In this document: positions 47,287-56,519 of the stretch, piece after piece
Layout: each line of letters starts with the position of its first letter
Position numbering within the stretch: the stretch's first letter is position 1
Assembly: GCF_000504245.1 (NCBI RefSeq)
Contig: NZ_KI632509.1
Location: forward strand, 4,801,502 to 4,865,501
Direction of reading: 5' to 3'
DNA from: Haloechinothrix halophila YIM 93223
GTDB lineage: Bacteria > Actinomycetota > Actinomycetes > Mycobacteriales > Pseudonocardiaceae
DNA: 64,000 nucleotides
Notes under the pieces: generated by a model
Database searches by the model: none
The model's input: the letters and a program-made list of their open reading frames with translations, nothing else
Told to the model about the DNA's origin: nothing
Program-made: the position numbers and the translations under genes

Positions 47287-49062
47287 TCAGCTGTAGTCCC
47301 AGAAGCCCTGCCCGGTCTTGCGGCCCAGCCGACCGGCCTTGACCAGGTGCTCCAGCAGCGGCGCTGGCGAGAACCCCGCCTCGCGGAACTCGTTGAACAA
47401 CGTGCGCTGGATCGCGAGCGAGACGTCGAGGCCGACGACGTCCAGCAACTCGAACGGCCCCATCGGCAGCGAGCAGCCGACCTTCATCGCGGTGTCGATG
47501 TCGGCGGCCTTCGCGTAGTGCGCCTCGAGCATCTTCACCGCGTCGTTGAGGTACGGGAACAGCAGCGCGTTGACGATGAACCCTGCCCGGTCGCCGCAGC
47601 GCACCGGCACCTTGCGCACCTTCGCGGCGACGTCGATGACGGTGGCTTCGACGTCGGGCGCGGTGTTGATCGTGCTGACCACTTCGACCAGCTTCATCAC
47701 TTGCGCCGGGTTGAAGAAGTGCATCCCGATGACGTCGGCCGGGCGGTTGGTTGCCGCCGCACACTCCACCACTGGCAGTGACGACGTCGTGGTCGCGAGC
47801 ACCGCACCGGGTTTCACGGCGGCGTCCAGTGCGGTGAACACCTCACGCTTGACGTCGATGTCCTCGGCGACGGCCTCCACCACCAGGTCCGCGTCCGCCA
47901 GCGCGGTGAAGTCGACAGCCGGGGTGATCCGCCCGATCGTGGCCTCGGCGTCCTCGGCGGACATCCGGCCCTTACCAACCGCCTTGTCCAGCGACTTGCG
48001 CACCTTGGCGATCACGCCGTTCGCCTTGTCCTCGCTGCGGGCGCGCAGCACGACGTCGTAGCCCGCCTTGGCGAGCACCTCGACGATCCCGGTCGCCATG
48101 GTGCCGGTGCCCACCACACCGACAGTGCGGACCGGGCGGGCATTCGCCGCCGCCGACGACGTGTCCGGCGTGAGGGCGTCGGCGACGACGGTCGGTGAGT
48201 CCGGCGCATCGTAGGTGTAGAAGCCCCTGCCGGTTTTCCTGCCGAGCAGCCCCGCCGTGATCATCTGCTTGAGGATCGGAGCCGGCGCGTGTCGCCGGTC
48301 GCGCGACTGGTGATACATCGAGTCGAGGATCTCGTAGGCGGTATCCAGCCCGATCAGGTCGATCAGTGCCAGCGGCCCCATCGGGTAGCCGCAGCCGAAA
48401 CGCATCGCGGCGTCCAGGTCCTCCCGCGTCGCGTATTTCTGCTCGTACATGGTGACCGCGTGGTTGAGATAGCCGAACAGCAGCGCGTTCGCGATGAACC
48501 CCGCCCGGTCCCCCGTGACCACCGGCGACTTGCCGATCCGCTCCGCCAGCGCGACGACGTCGTCCACGACGTCCTGCTCGGTGACGACCGTCCGCACCAC
48601 CTCGACCAGCGCCATCACCGGCGCGGGGTTGAAGAAGTGCAGGCCGACGACCTTGCTCGGCCGTGGCGTGTGCACCCCGATCTCGGTGATCGACAGCGAC
48701 GACGTGTTGGATGCCAGGATCACGTCCGGCTTGGTGATCTTGGACAACTGCTCGAAGAGATCCGTCTTGGCATCGAGGTGTTCCGGGATCGCCTCGACCA
48801 CGAGGTCGACGTCGGCCAGCGCTTCCAACGACGTCGTGTACGTGATTCGGTCGAGCAGGGCCTCGCGCGCCGCGTCGTCCAGCTTGTCCTTGGCCAGCGC
48901 TCGCTCCGTGGAGTGCTCGATGTGGCCGCGCGACCGCGCGATGCAGTCGTCGTTCAGCTCGACCCCGACAACGGGGATGCCGCTGCGGGCGAACACCTCC
49001 GCGATGCCGGCACCCATGGTGCCAAGGCCGACCACTCCAACAGATGCGAACTCACGCGGCAT
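47287..49062 (-). CDS. 3-hydroxyacyl-CoA dehydrogenase, tandem two-domain form
   Basis: A 591-residue protein made of two full 3-hydroxybutyryl-CoA dehydrogenase units. Unit one: GVVGLGTMGAGIAEVF, SNTSSLSITEIG, GLHFFNPAPVMALVEVV, GYPMGPLALIDLIGLD. Unit two from about residue 315: GVVGTGTMATGIVEVL, TTTSSLPVVECA, GMHFFNPAQVMKLVEVV, SLPMGPFELLDVVGLD. Each has the NAD-binding Gly loop and the His-Glu catalytic region. It oxidises 3-hydroxyacyl-CoA or runs in reverse. Fused double HBDH proteins occur in actinomycetes. ATG 49062 follows GGGAGG. Confidence 0.93.
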   Translation of the reverse strand: MPREFASVGVVGLGTMGAGIAEVFARSGIPVVGVELNDDCIARSRGHIEHSTERALAKDKLDDAAREALLDRITYTTSLEALADVDLVVEAIPEHLDAKTDLFEQLSKITKPDVILASNTSSLSITEIGVHTPRPSKVVGLHFFNPAPVMALVEVVRTVVTEQDVVDDVVALAERIGKSPVVTGDRAGFIANALLFGYLNHAVTMYEQKYATREDLDAAMRFGCGYPMGPLALIDLIGLDTAYEILDSMYHQSRDRRHAPAPILKQMITAGLLGRKTGRGFYTYDAPDSPTVVADALTPDTSSAAANARPVRTVGVVGTGTMATGIVEVLAKAGYDVVLRARSEDKANGVIAKVRKSLDKAVGKGRMSAEDAEATIGRITPAVDFTALADADLVVEAVAEDIDVKREVFTALDAAVKPGAVLATTTSSLPVVECAAATNRPADVIGMHFFNPAQVMKLVEVVSTINTAPDVEATVIDVAAKVRKVPVRCGDRAGFIVNALLFPYLNDAVKMLEAHYAKAADIDTAMKVGCSLPMGPFELLDVVGLDVSLAIQRTLFNEFREAGFSPAPLLEHLVKAGRLGRKTGQGFWDYS

Positions 49063-49351
49063 GCGGGCCTCCCGTGCTTCAGTCGCCGCCCTCGGCTACT
49101 ACTGGGTAATCTGCCGATAGTGCCATGGATCACGTCCGATAGCAGCGCGGCGACCGGGGGATTTTCCGCGCCTGAGGACTCTGCTCAGTGAGCAGGAAGG
49201 CACGACAGCACGGATTAGGCGAGTGTGACAGTCTCCCGCACGCCCGCTTCGGCGTCGGCTCGCCGTCCGGCGTGCCGACGCCGCGCGACACCCACCGGGC
49301 GCTCAGCGGTGGTTCGGGAGTTACCGCGCGATCAGTCTCGCGCGGGTTGAA

Positions 49352-49423
49352 TCAACCGCAGTTCGAGCAGCAGCCGCAGCCAGGACCGGAGCACTTGCCG
49401 CAGCCACATCCGCATCCACTCAT
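49352..49423 (-). CDS. Cysteine-rich 23-residue peptide (8 Cys)
   Basis: A short frame, ATG 49423 to TGA 49354-49352, with a strong GGAGG five bases upstream. It begins MSGCGCGCGKC and ends CGCCSNCG. Eight of 23 residues are Cys and the rest nearly all Gly/Ser, spaced as CxCxC, C, then CxCC, C. This suits a tiny metal- or sulfur-binding protein, like a mini-metallothionein. It is smaller than mycobacterial MymT (53 residues). No partner gene is evident. Confidence 0.65.
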   Translation of the reverse strand: MSGCGCGCGKCSGPGCGCCSNCG

Positions 49424-49538
49424 GACACCCTCCGTATTGTCGGATGCGCATGACGTTACGCAGCGGTGCGCGCCAGGGACAACCTCCACCTGGGCGACGT
49501 CGGCGTTGAGGAAGCCCGTGCGGCCGGGGCACGCCTCG

Positions 49539-49620
49539 TGCTTCGCCGGGACAATTGTGCGAATGGCGCCCGATTGATAGCTGCATGTCCGATTCTCGGC
49601 GCAATATGCCCGGCGAAGCA
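49539..49620. repeat. 82-bp element with inverted ends, copy 2
   Basis: Ends are TGCTTCGCCGGGAC and TGCCCGGCGAAGCA. It matches the reverse of the 27003-27084 copy without gaps at about 73% identity. It lies in non-coding DNA between the Cys-rich peptide and nucS. Confidence 0.75.
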
Positions 49621-49654
49621 CGCAGGGGCGGGGCGGTGGAAACCCCAGCGAGCG

Positions 49655-50341
49655 TCAGAACAACCGAAACTCGTCCGGCTCGATGCCGCGCAGCGCGTCG
49701 TAGTCCAGCGTCACGCACCGGATACCGCGATCCTCGGCGAGCGTGCGGGCCTGCGGCTTGATCTGCTGCGCGGCGAAGACCCCCGCCACCGGCGCCAGCA
49801 GCGGGTCGCGGTTGAGCAGGTCGAGGTATCGCGACAACTGCTCGACGCCGTCGATCTCACCCCTGCGCTTGATCTCGACGGCAACGGTCGCGCCGCCTTC
49901 ATCACGACACAGGATGTCCACCGGGCCGATCGCGGTCGGGTACTCGCGGCGAATCAGGCTGTAGCCGTCGCCGAGTGTGGTGATGTGCTCGGCGAGCAAT
50001 TTCTGCAGGTGCGCCTCGACGCCGTCCTTGACCAGCCCAGGCTCAGCGCCGAGTTCCTGTCCGTGGTCGTGCAGCATCTCCTCGATGGTGATGACCAGCT
50101 TCTCGCCTGCTTTGTTCTGCACCGTCCACAGCGCAGCCCCATCGGCACCATCGCCGTCACGGCTCTCCTCGGTGAGCCAGCACGGCGGACTCATCCAGTT
50201 GAGCGGCTTGTACGCGCGGTCGTCGGAGTGCACCGACACCGATCCGTCGGACTTGACCAGCAGCAACCGGGTGGCCATCGGCAGGTGAGCAGTCAGCCTG
50301 CCCGCGTAGTCCACCTCGCACCGGGCGATCACCAAACGCAC
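49655..50341 (-). CDS. nucS: Endonuclease NucS (EndoMS), mismatch-specific
   Basis: A 228-residue enzyme that does mismatch repair in actinobacteria lacking MutS-MutL. N-terminal DNA-binding half: [47 protein letters not shown]-terminal nuclease: [43 protein letters not shown] (catalytic Asp-Glu-x-Lys). GTG 50341 is exactly seven bases after TAGGCT on the minus strand. The divergent Nudix gene starts only 29 bp away. Confidence 0.95.
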   Translation of the reverse strand: MRLVIARCEVDYAGRLTAHLPMATRLLLVKSDGSVSVHSDDRAYKPLNWMSPPCWLTEESRDGDGADGAALWTVQNKAGEKLVITIEEMLHDHGQELGAEPGLVKDGVEAHLQKLLAEHITTLGDGYSLIRREYPTAIGPVDILCRDEGGATVAVEIKRRGEIDGVEQLSRYLDLLNRDPLLAPVAGVFAAQQIKPQARTLAEDRGIRCVTLDYDALRGIEPDEFRLF

Positions 50342-50348
50342 GCGACGC

Positions 50349-50363
50349 AGCCTAGGCGACAAT
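50349..50363. promoter_or_regulatory. Back-to-back leaderless promoters of nucS and the Nudix gene
   Basis: On the minus strand TAGGCT (50354-50349) is seven bases from nucS GTG 50341; on the plus strand GACAAT (50358-50363) is seven bases from ATG 50371. Both -10 hexamers fit in a 29-bp gap, so each -35 lies inside the other gene's 5' end. Confidence 0.55.
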
Positions 50364-50370
50364 GCGGGGC

Positions 50371-50904
50371 ATGGAGACGCTGGGTTCGCGCGAGGTGTAC
50401 GCCAACAACTGGATGAGTGTGCGGGAGGACGACGTCCGCCGCGCCGATGGTTCCGATGGCATCTACGGGGTGATCGACAAGCCGGACTACGCGCTGGTCA
50501 TCCCACTGGACGGCAATCGGATACACCTCGTCGAGCAGTACCGCTACCCGCTCGGGCTGCGCCGCTGGGAGTTTCCGCAGGGCACGGCACCCGACCGGGC
50601 ACACATGGCGGCCGACGAACTCGCGGTGCGCGAGCTGCGGGAGGAGACTGGTCTGAGCGCGGACAGCATGGTCGAGATCGGCCTGCTCGACGTCGCGCCA
50701 GGGCTGACCAGCCAGCGCGGCCGGGTGTTCCTGGCGACCAGGTTGAGCGAAGGTGAGCACGCGCGCGAACTGGAAGAGCAAGACATGCGCACGGCGTGGT
50801 TCACCCGATCGGATTTCGAAAAGCTGGTCAGCGAAGGCGAGATCACCGACGCGCAGTCGATCGCCGCCTACGCGCAGTTGCTCATGCACGAGCGAAGGGC
50901 GTAG
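50371..50904 (+). CDS. Nudix hydrolase (ADP-ribose pyrophosphatase-like)
   Basis: A 177-residue Nudix protein: [35 protein letters not shown] and the box [13 protein letters not shown]. The [13 protein letters not shown] segment resembles ADP-ribose/GDP-mannose-type pyrophosphatases. ATG 50371 is favoured by the leaderless promoter; ATG 50362 lies three codons upstream in the same frame. It probably cleaves a nucleotide-diphosphate sugar to a monophosphate. Pairing with nucS is conserved in many actinomycetes. Confidence 0.9.
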   Translation: METLGSREVYANNWMSVREDDVRRADGSDGIYGVIDKPDYALVIPLDGNRIHLVEQYRYPLGLRRWEFPQGTAPDRAHMAADELAVRELREETGLSADSMVEIGLLDVAPGLTSQRGRVFLATRLSEGEHARELEEQDMRTAWFTRSDFEKLVSEGEITDAQSIAAYAQLLMHERRA

Positions 50905-50980
50905 CGCGATCCCACCCGTCAGGACGCAACCGGCGGCACCAGCCCGCGCAGCGGCTGCTGATGGCCCACCGGCGCCTGGC

Positions 50981-51754
50981 TCACTCCGGCCAGTCGGGCT
51001 TGCGCTTGTTCAGGAACGCCGCCATGCCCTCCCGCGCCGCGGCTGACTGTGAGGCCCGCGCCATCACGTCGAGCGCGACGTCGTAGGCCTCCTCCTCGGG
51101 CCGATCCAGCTGCGCGTAGAGCGTGCGCTTGCCGAGCGCCTTGCTCGCCCTGCTCCCCTGCGTCGCCCGTTCGAGCAGGTCAGCGATGGTGCTGTCCAGG
51201 TCGGCGTCCGGCACCACCCGGTTGACCAGTCCCCACTGCTCCGCGGTGCGCGCGTCGATCGGGTCGCCGGTGAGCGCCATCTCCATCAGCCGCTTGCGGC
51301 CGACCGATCGGGCTACCGGCACGGCGGGCGTGTGACAGAACCAGCCGCCCTTGCCACCGGGCAGGGCGAACCCGGCCGACTCCGTGGCTACCGCCAGGTC
51401 GCACGACGCGACCAGCTGACAGCCTGCCGCCGTCGCCAGCCCGTGCACCCGCGCGATCACCACCTGCGGCACCGACTGGATGGTGCGCATCAGCTCGGTG
51501 CACAGCTCAAGCAGCTCACGCACGCCGTCGAAGTCGCGTTCGGCGACATCACCGAAGTCGTGGCCCGCGGAGAACACCGGCCCCTCGCCCGCAAGCACGA
51601 TCCCGGTCGCGTCGGTCTCACCCGCTTCGCTGAACGCATCAAGCAGTTCCGCGAGATGGTCCCAGGACAGCGAATTCCTGCGGGCGGCACGGTTCATCGT
51701 GATGGTCACCGTGTCGCCCTCGCGCTTGACGACGATGTGCTGGTAATCGGCCAT
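50981..51754 (-). CDS. Enoyl-CoA hydratase/isomerase family protein (ECHDC3-like)
   Basis: A 257-residue crotonase: TITMNRAARRNSLSWDHLAEL, GEGPVFSAGHDFGD (oxyanion loop) and VHGLATAAGCQLVASCDLAVA, with GGKGGWFCHTPAVPVAR in the ECHDC3 style. The glutamates of true enoyl-CoA hydratase are not obvious, so the reaction may differ (lyase or isomerase). ATG 51754 is seven bases after TAGTTT on the minus strand, suggesting a leaderless message. Confidence 0.88.
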   Translation of the reverse strand: MADYQHIVVKREGDTVTITMNRAARRNSLSWDHLAELLDAFSEAGETDATGIVLAGEGPVFSAGHDFGDVAERDFDGVRELLELCTELMRTIQSVPQVVIARVHGLATAAGCQLVASCDLAVATESAGFALPGGKGGWFCHTPAVPVARSVGRKRLMEMALTGDPIDARTAEQWGLVNRVVPDADLDSTIADLLERATQGSRASKALGKRTLYAQLDRPEEEAYDVALDVMARASQSAAAREGMAAFLNKRKPDWPE

Positions 51755-51939
51755 GCATACCAAACTAACGCCGCCGCGGCTCCGAATCGAGTAATAGAAA
51801 CCCAATCCGGCCCGGACGCAACGCCGTGTCGGAACTGACATCCACCAAACTGTCAGTCCCCGGGTTTACGATCACGACGAGAACCGGTTCCGTCGTGCGA
51901 CATCAGAACAACGGCAACCGCCGGTAGCGGCGGAGATGG

Positions 51940-52137
51940 ATGACGGAGATGGTCAGTGAGCAAGATCGCGAAGAGCTGGCTCAAGCAGCCGAGCTGCTGA
52001 CGCACGTGATCGAGCGCCATCGGAGCGAAGACCTGCGCGCGATCAGCGTCTTCAACGCGGCATTGCAGGACATCCGCGTTGGCCAGCGCTATCTCGACGC
52101 CGACCGCAAGCACAGCGACGCCAACCAGCGCGACTGA
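51940..52137 (+). CDS. Small hypothetical protein (65 residues)
   Basis: A 65-residue helical protein (EQDREELAQAAELLTHVIERHRSEDLRAISVFNAALQDIRVGQRYLDAD), cytosolic and amphipathic, without a recognised family. ATG 51940 has GGCGGAG five bases before; ATG 51949 is possible. It stands alone between two other genes. Confidence 0.6.
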   Translation: MTEMVSEQDREELAQAAELLTHVIERHRSEDLRAISVFNAALQDIRVGQRYLDADRKHSDANQRD

Positions 52138-52179
52138 CGCGGATGCCACCGTCACCGGACCAGGCGACATGATGGGGGC

Positions 52180-52932
52180 ATGAACGACACGGTGACGATC
52201 GCGGGCCGGTTTATCGGACCGCCCCGCTCAGCCAATGGTGGGTACGCGTGTGGCATCACCGCCCGTGCTCGCACGCACGGCACCGCACAGACCAGTCTGC
52301 GCGTACCACCCCCGGTCGAACGGCCGATGCGCGTCGAACTCAGCGAGGACTCCGCGGCCCTCTACGACGGCGACACCCTCGTCGCGCAGGCCAGCCCCGC
52401 GACGGTTGACATCGACCTGCCGACGCCGGTGACCCCGGCTGAGGCGAAGAACGCTGCCGAGGGCTTCGACCACGCCGCCTACCGGGCGATGCACTACTTC
52501 CCCACCTGTTTCACCTGCGGTCCCGATCGCGTCGAAGGTGACGGACTGCGGCTGTTTCCCGGCAAGGTGGACCGGCAGGAGCCGATGATCGCCTGGCCGT
52601 GGACGCCCGACCCGTCGTTGCCACGCGAGGACGGCGGTCTCGACCCGCTGATCTTGTGGGCCGCGCTGGACTGCCCGAGCGGGTGGGCCACCTACTACTC
52701 CCGCGACCCACACCCGCACGTGCTCGGTAGCCTCGCCACCCGCATCGAGCGGCTGCCCGAACCGGGTGAGCCGACGGTCACGGCAGGTTGGCCGATCTCC
52801 GATGACGGCAGGAAGGAACGTTCCGCGTCGGCGATTTGGTCCGCGGACGGCGAACTGCTGGCGGTCGGCGCGGCGACCTGGATCGCGTTGACCGAGGAGC
52901 AGTTCGCGCGGTTCCGTGTCGCGGTCAGCTAG
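52180..52932 (+). CDS. Hotdog-fold thioesterase-like hypothetical protein
   Basis: A 250-residue protein with a two-hotdog look: IAGRFIGPPRSANGGYACGITA (the Asn-Gly-Gly start of long-chain acyl-CoA thioesterase-like proteins), FPTCFTCGPDRVEGDGLRLFPG, and LILWAALDCPSGWATYY. Homologs are unnamed in actinomycetes. No catalytic site can be assigned with confidence. ATG 52180 gives the family start. Confidence 0.75.
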   Translation: MNDTVTIAGRFIGPPRSANGGYACGITARARTHGTAQTSLRVPPPVERPMRVELSEDSAALYDGDTLVAQASPATVDIDLPTPVTPAEAKNAAEGFDHAAYRAMHYFPTCFTCGPDRVEGDGLRLFPGKVDRQEPMIAWPWTPDPSLPREDGGLDPLILWAALDCPSGWATYYSRDPHPHVLGSLATRIERLPEPGEPTVTAGWPISDDGRKERSASAIWSADGELLAVGAATWIALTEEQFARFRVAVS

Positions 52933-52978
52933 TCCTCGGACGCGACTCGGTGGGGTGCCTCCGGCGGGGTTTGGTTTG

Positions 52979-52984
52979 TAGCCT
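52979..52984 (+). promoter_or_regulatory. TAGCCT -10 hexamer before the M24-family gene
   Basis: TAGCCT is six bases before ATG 52991 with no ribosome site, the recurring leaderless layout. Confidence 0.5.
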
Positions 52985-52990
52985 GGCAGG

Positions 52991-54238
52991 ATGCGCCGAG
53001 CGGAGCCACACCCGAGCGGACCCGATCTCGCGGGACTCGAATCCGATATCCCACCGCCCTGGCTCACGGAAAACGCCGTCACGGAACTCGTAGACGGCGC
53101 GCGGCTGCCGTTCGACGCGGGCGAGTACGCGGCTCGACTCGCCCGCGTACGCGAACGAATGGCGAACAGGGGCCTGGACGCGATGCTGGTGTTCCGGCCG
53201 TCCAGTGTGGAATACCTCTGCGGGTACCACACGGCGGAACGCCTGCCGCAGCCGTTGCTGGTGACCGAATCGGACGTCGTGCTGTACGTCCCCGATTTCG
53301 AGGTCGGCCGCGCGTTGGTCAGCAGCCGCGCGCCGACGGTACGGCACTTCCGGTATGCCTCCGCTCACGGCGCGCTCCGGCTGGTCACCGCCCATGTCTC
53401 TCGGCTCCTGCCACGGCGGGCACGCATAGCCGTCGAGCTGACGCCCCCGGTGACGCCGCCCCAGGTGCCGGACATGCTCCGGCATGACGACCTCGCCGTA
53501 GTCGACGGCGACTTCCTGGTCGAACGGGTCCGGCTGGTGCTGTCCGAGGCGGAAGTCCGATGCGTGGCGCGGGCCGCGATCGCGACACAACGCGGTGTCG
53601 AGGCAGCGGTCGAAGCGGCCCGTGAGCCGGCAGCGACGGACGCCTCGCTCGCTGCCGCCATCAGCGCGGCCCTGCTCCGAGACTCGAATTCCGCGTCAGC
53701 CTGGGGACCGACCGTGGCCACCGGCTCCCGCGCGGGTATCCCGCACTCCACCGTCGGCCACGTCCCGCTGAGCTCAGACTCGACGTTCGTGGAGTTCTCT
53801 GGCGCGCACCACCGCTACCACGCGCCGGTCATGCGCACCCTGTACCACTCGCGACCGTCGTCCTCGATCGAACGGCTGGCCGAACTCGCGACAACGGCAC
53901 TGGCCGCTGTTATCGACACCGCACGGGCAGGCGTCACGTGCTCGGAGGTCGCCCAGCGAGCCGCATCGGCCATTGGCCCGTTGCCGAACGATGTCGTATT
54001 CCACGGACTCTTCGGCTACCCCGTCGGGCTCGCACACCCTCCCCATTGGATGGACGGGGCGCCGTTCGCCATCACCGTCGACAATCCCGAACCACTTGCG
54101 GAGGGCATGGTCTTCCACGTGCCCGCCTCGTTCCGCAAGTTCGGCGAGGCAGGCGTAGGACTCAGCCAGACCTTCGTCGTGGAATCCACCGGCGCCCGCG
54201 TACTGACCCACGGTGCGGCCGAGCCACTCGTAATGTGA
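52991..54238 (+). CDS. M24-fold protein of ectoine hydrolase/creatinase type (metal site absent), paralog 1
   Basis: A 415-residue pita-bread-fold protein with an N-terminal creatinase-N domain (RLARVRERMANRGLDAMLVFRPSSVEYLCGYHT) and an M24 domain. The metal ligands of aminopeptidase P are gone: VEFSGAHHRYHAPVMRTLYHS replaces the Asp-Asp strand, GYPVGLAH lacks the His, and VFHVPASF replaces the Glu strand. Ectoine hydrolases (EutD/DoeA) and creatinase share this loss. It is convergent with the LysR gene and paralogous to the protein at 55290, so it probably opens a cyclic amidine or similar bond. Confidence 0.82.
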   Translation: MRRAEPHPSGPDLAGLESDIPPPWLTENAVTELVDGARLPFDAGEYAARLARVRERMANRGLDAMLVFRPSSVEYLCGYHTAERLPQPLLVTESDVVLYVPDFEVGRALVSSRAPTVRHFRYASAHGALRLVTAHVSRLLPRRARIAVELTPPVTPPQVPDMLRHDDLAVVDGDFLVERVRLVLSEAEVRCVARAAIATQRGVEAAVEAAREPAATDASLAAAISAALLRDSNSASAWGPTVATGSRAGIPHSTVGHVPLSSDSTFVEFSGAHHRYHAPVMRTLYHSRPSSSIERLAELATTALAAVIDTARAGVTCSEVAQRAASAIGPLPNDVVFHGLFGYPVGLAHPPHWMDGAPFAITVDNPEPLAEGMVFHVPASFRKFGEAGVGLSQTFVVESTGARVLTHGAAEPLVM

Positions 54239-54300
54239 GCCGCTGTGCCATGAGACCGTCTTGATGACGCTTACCCATCCGCCGTTCCGCTTGGTACCGC

Positions 54301-55218
54301 TCACTCCTCCTTGCCCCTGATCTCCGCGGCCACCGTGCGCAACGCGGCGAGTACCGCCGCGATCGGCGGATTGCGGCTGCTGCCCGCCCGCACCGCCACC
54401 GAGATGGTGCGCGACAACGCCGGTTCGGCGATCTCACGGACCTGGATGTGGGTCGAGATCGACTCCAGCGCGAGCCGGGGCACCAGCGACACCCCGAGAC
54501 CCGCCTCCACCAGCGCGAAGATCACTGTGTAGTCGGAGCTGGTGTAGTCCAGTTCCGGCTCGAACCCGGCAAGTCCGCACGCCCGCTCCAGCATCACGCG
54601 CAGTTCGTTGTCCCGCTGCGCGGCGATCCACGGCTGCTCGGCCAACTCCCCCAGCGAGATCGGCCCGTCCGGCACTCGCACACTGGCGGGCAGCGCGGCG
54701 AGCAGTGGCTCGGTGAGCAGCTTCTCGGTCGTGACGCCGGGGACACGCACGCGCGGTAGCAGGTTGTACGAGTACACCAGCGCGACGTCGACGTCGCCCG
54801 CCTTGAGCGCGTCGATCGCGCCCGCTACGGGATCCTGCTCGGTCAGCCGCATCCGTAGGTCGGGATGCTCCGCGCGGCACCGCGCGATGGCGGCGGGGAC
54901 CAGCGCCCGCGCCGCTGTGGGGAAGGCGGCGATGGTCAGCACGCCTCGCACCGTCGAGGACAGCTCGGCGACTCCGGCCTCGGCCGCCTCCAGGTCGGCG
55001 AGCACCCGTTCGGTGTGCGCGACAAGTACCCGCGCGGCCTCGGTCAGCACCAGTCGACGTCCGTCGCGGATCAGCAGCGGACTGCCGACCTCGCGCTCCA
55101 GCAACGTGAGCTGCTGCGAGACCGCCGACGGCGTCAGCGAGCACACCCGCGCGGTCGCGGCGATGGTGCCGTGCCGAGACAGTTCCCGCAGCAGCCGGAG
55201 CCTGCGCACTTCCAACAT
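54301..55218 (-). CDS. LysR-family transcriptional regulator
   Basis: A 305-residue LysR protein: N-terminal winged helix (MLEVRRLRLLRELSRHGTIAATARVCSLTPSAVSQQLTLLEREVGSPLL) and a two-lobe effector domain (LTIAAFPTAARALVPAAIARCRAEHPDLRMRL). ATG 55218 follows TAGATT by six bases. The gene is divergent from the EutD-like gene, so the 70-bp gap is its expected target. It probably senses the compound handled by the enzymes and importer on either side. Confidence 0.93.
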   Translation of the reverse strand: MLEVRRLRLLRELSRHGTIAATARVCSLTPSAVSQQLTLLEREVGSPLLIRDGRRLVLTEAARVLVAHTERVLADLEAAEAGVAELSSTVRGVLTIAAFPTAARALVPAAIARCRAEHPDLRMRLTEQDPVAGAIDALKAGDVDVALVYSYNLLPRVRVPGVTTEKLLTEPLLAALPASVRVPDGPISLGELAEQPWIAAQRDNELRVMLERACGLAGFEPELDYTSSDYTVIFALVEAGLGVSLVPRLALESISTHIQVREIAEPALSRTISVAVRAGSSRNPPIAAVLAALRTVAAEIRGKEE

Positions 55219-55289
55219 GTAGTAAATCTAATGGCTGCGGCAAGAGATCGTCGCTGGTTCTGATGGTCAGGTGGCCGCATCCTTGCGGT

Positions 55290-56519
55290 GTGAGCACCGA
55301 CATGAACCTCGCGGCCAGCACCCAGGACGACGAGGCGCACGCCATCGCCCCTGACGTCAGGCACCGCCCTGGCGTCCCCGACGCCTGGCACTCCACCACC
55401 CCCGAACGCGCCGCCCGGCTCGCCGCGTTGCGGGCCCGGATGGCCGACGCGGACCTCGCCGTCGTCGCCCTCGCCAGCCCGGAGCGGATCTACTACCTCA
55501 CCGGCCTGGACCATCTCGGTTACTTCGCCTTCACACTGCTACTCGTGCCCGTCGACGGCGAGCCGGTGATCGTCACCCGCGCGATGGAGCGGCCCACCAT
55601 CGCCGCGCAGCTTCCCCACTGTCGGCATGTGACCTTCGCGGACGGCGACGACCCCGCGATGGCCGTCTCGGCGGTGCTGGACGAGTTCGCCGCCGACGGC
55701 GCGACCGTCGGCGTCGAGGCGAGCGCGTTGTTCTTCCCGCCCGCGATCCTCGCCCGGATCCGCGCCGCGACGCCGTGGCTGCGGCTGCGCGACACGGACG
55801 CGCTGCTCAGCGACGCCATGGCGGTGAAGTCCGCCGAGGAGATCACGCTGACCCGCCGCGCGGCGGGTGTCTCGGACGCCGCGATGACCGCCGGGATCGC
55901 CGCCGCCCGGCCCGGCGCTGGCGAACACGACGTCGCCGCCGCCGTACACCACGCGATGTACACGGCGGGCGGCCAGCAGCCGGGGTTCGCACCACTGATC
56001 CGGCCGTTGTCGCTGCTCGACCAGGAGCACGTCTCCTGGCAGCAACGCCCGCTCGTCGCGGGCACCGGACTGTTCCTCGAACTGTCCGGCTGCGTCGCGC
56101 GCTACCACGCCCCGCTGAGCAGGACCATCTACCTCGGCAGCCTGCCGGATGGCGCCGCCGAGGCACACGCCGCCGCGCTCGCCGGCCTGCACGCCGCCCG
56201 CGACGCGTTGCGTCCTGGAGTCACCACTGGCCAGGTCTACGCCCGGTGGCAGCACGCCGTCGCGGGATCGGACTCCCCCGCGTGGCCGCTGCGGCATCAC
56301 TGCGGGTACCTGGTCGGCATCGGCTTCCCGCCCAGCTGGGTCGGCGGCGGCGAGGTGCTGGGAATCCGCTCCGGCGGCGAGACTCCGATCGCGGCGGGCA
56401 TGACGTTCCATCTGATGTCGTGGGTGGCAGGCCACGTCGTCTCCGACACCGCGCTGGTCACCCCGCACGGCGCGGAACTGCTGACATCGACCCCCCGAGA
56501 CCTGACGGTGGTGACCTGA
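55290..56519 (+). CDS. M24-fold protein of ectoine hydrolase (EutD/DoeA) type, paralog 2
   Basis: About 409 residues: creatinase-N part (RAARLAALRARMADADLAVVALASPERIYYLTGLDHLGY) and M24 part with LELSGCVARYHAPLSRTIYLG, HHCGYLVGIGFPPSW and GMTFHLMSWVAG. As in EutD the metal ligands are replaced (Asp to Pro, His to Tyr, Glu to Leu). Ectoine hydrolase opens the ectoine ring to N-acetyl-diaminobutyrate. GTG 55290 is preferred; ATG 55263 lies in frame. It is followed with one-base overlap by the enolase-family gene, so both act in one route. Confidence 0.85.
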   Translation: MSTDMNLAASTQDDEAHAIAPDVRHRPGVPDAWHSTTPERAARLAALRARMADADLAVVALASPERIYYLTGLDHLGYFAFTLLLVPVDGEPVIVTRAMERPTIAAQLPHCRHVTFADGDDPAMAVSAVLDEFAADGATVGVEASALFFPPAILARIRAATPWLRLRDTDALLSDAMAVKSAEEITLTRRAAGVSDAAMTAGIAAARPGAGEHDVAAAVHHAMYTAGGQQPGFAPLIRPLSLLDQEHVSWQQRPLVAGTGLFLELSGCVARYHAPLSRTIYLGSLPDGAAEAHAAALAGLHAARDALRPGVTTGQVYARWQHAVAGSDSPAWPLRHHCGYLVGIGFPPSWVGGGEVLGIRSGGETPIAAGMTFHLMSWVAGHVVSDTALVTPHGAELLTSTPRDLTVVT

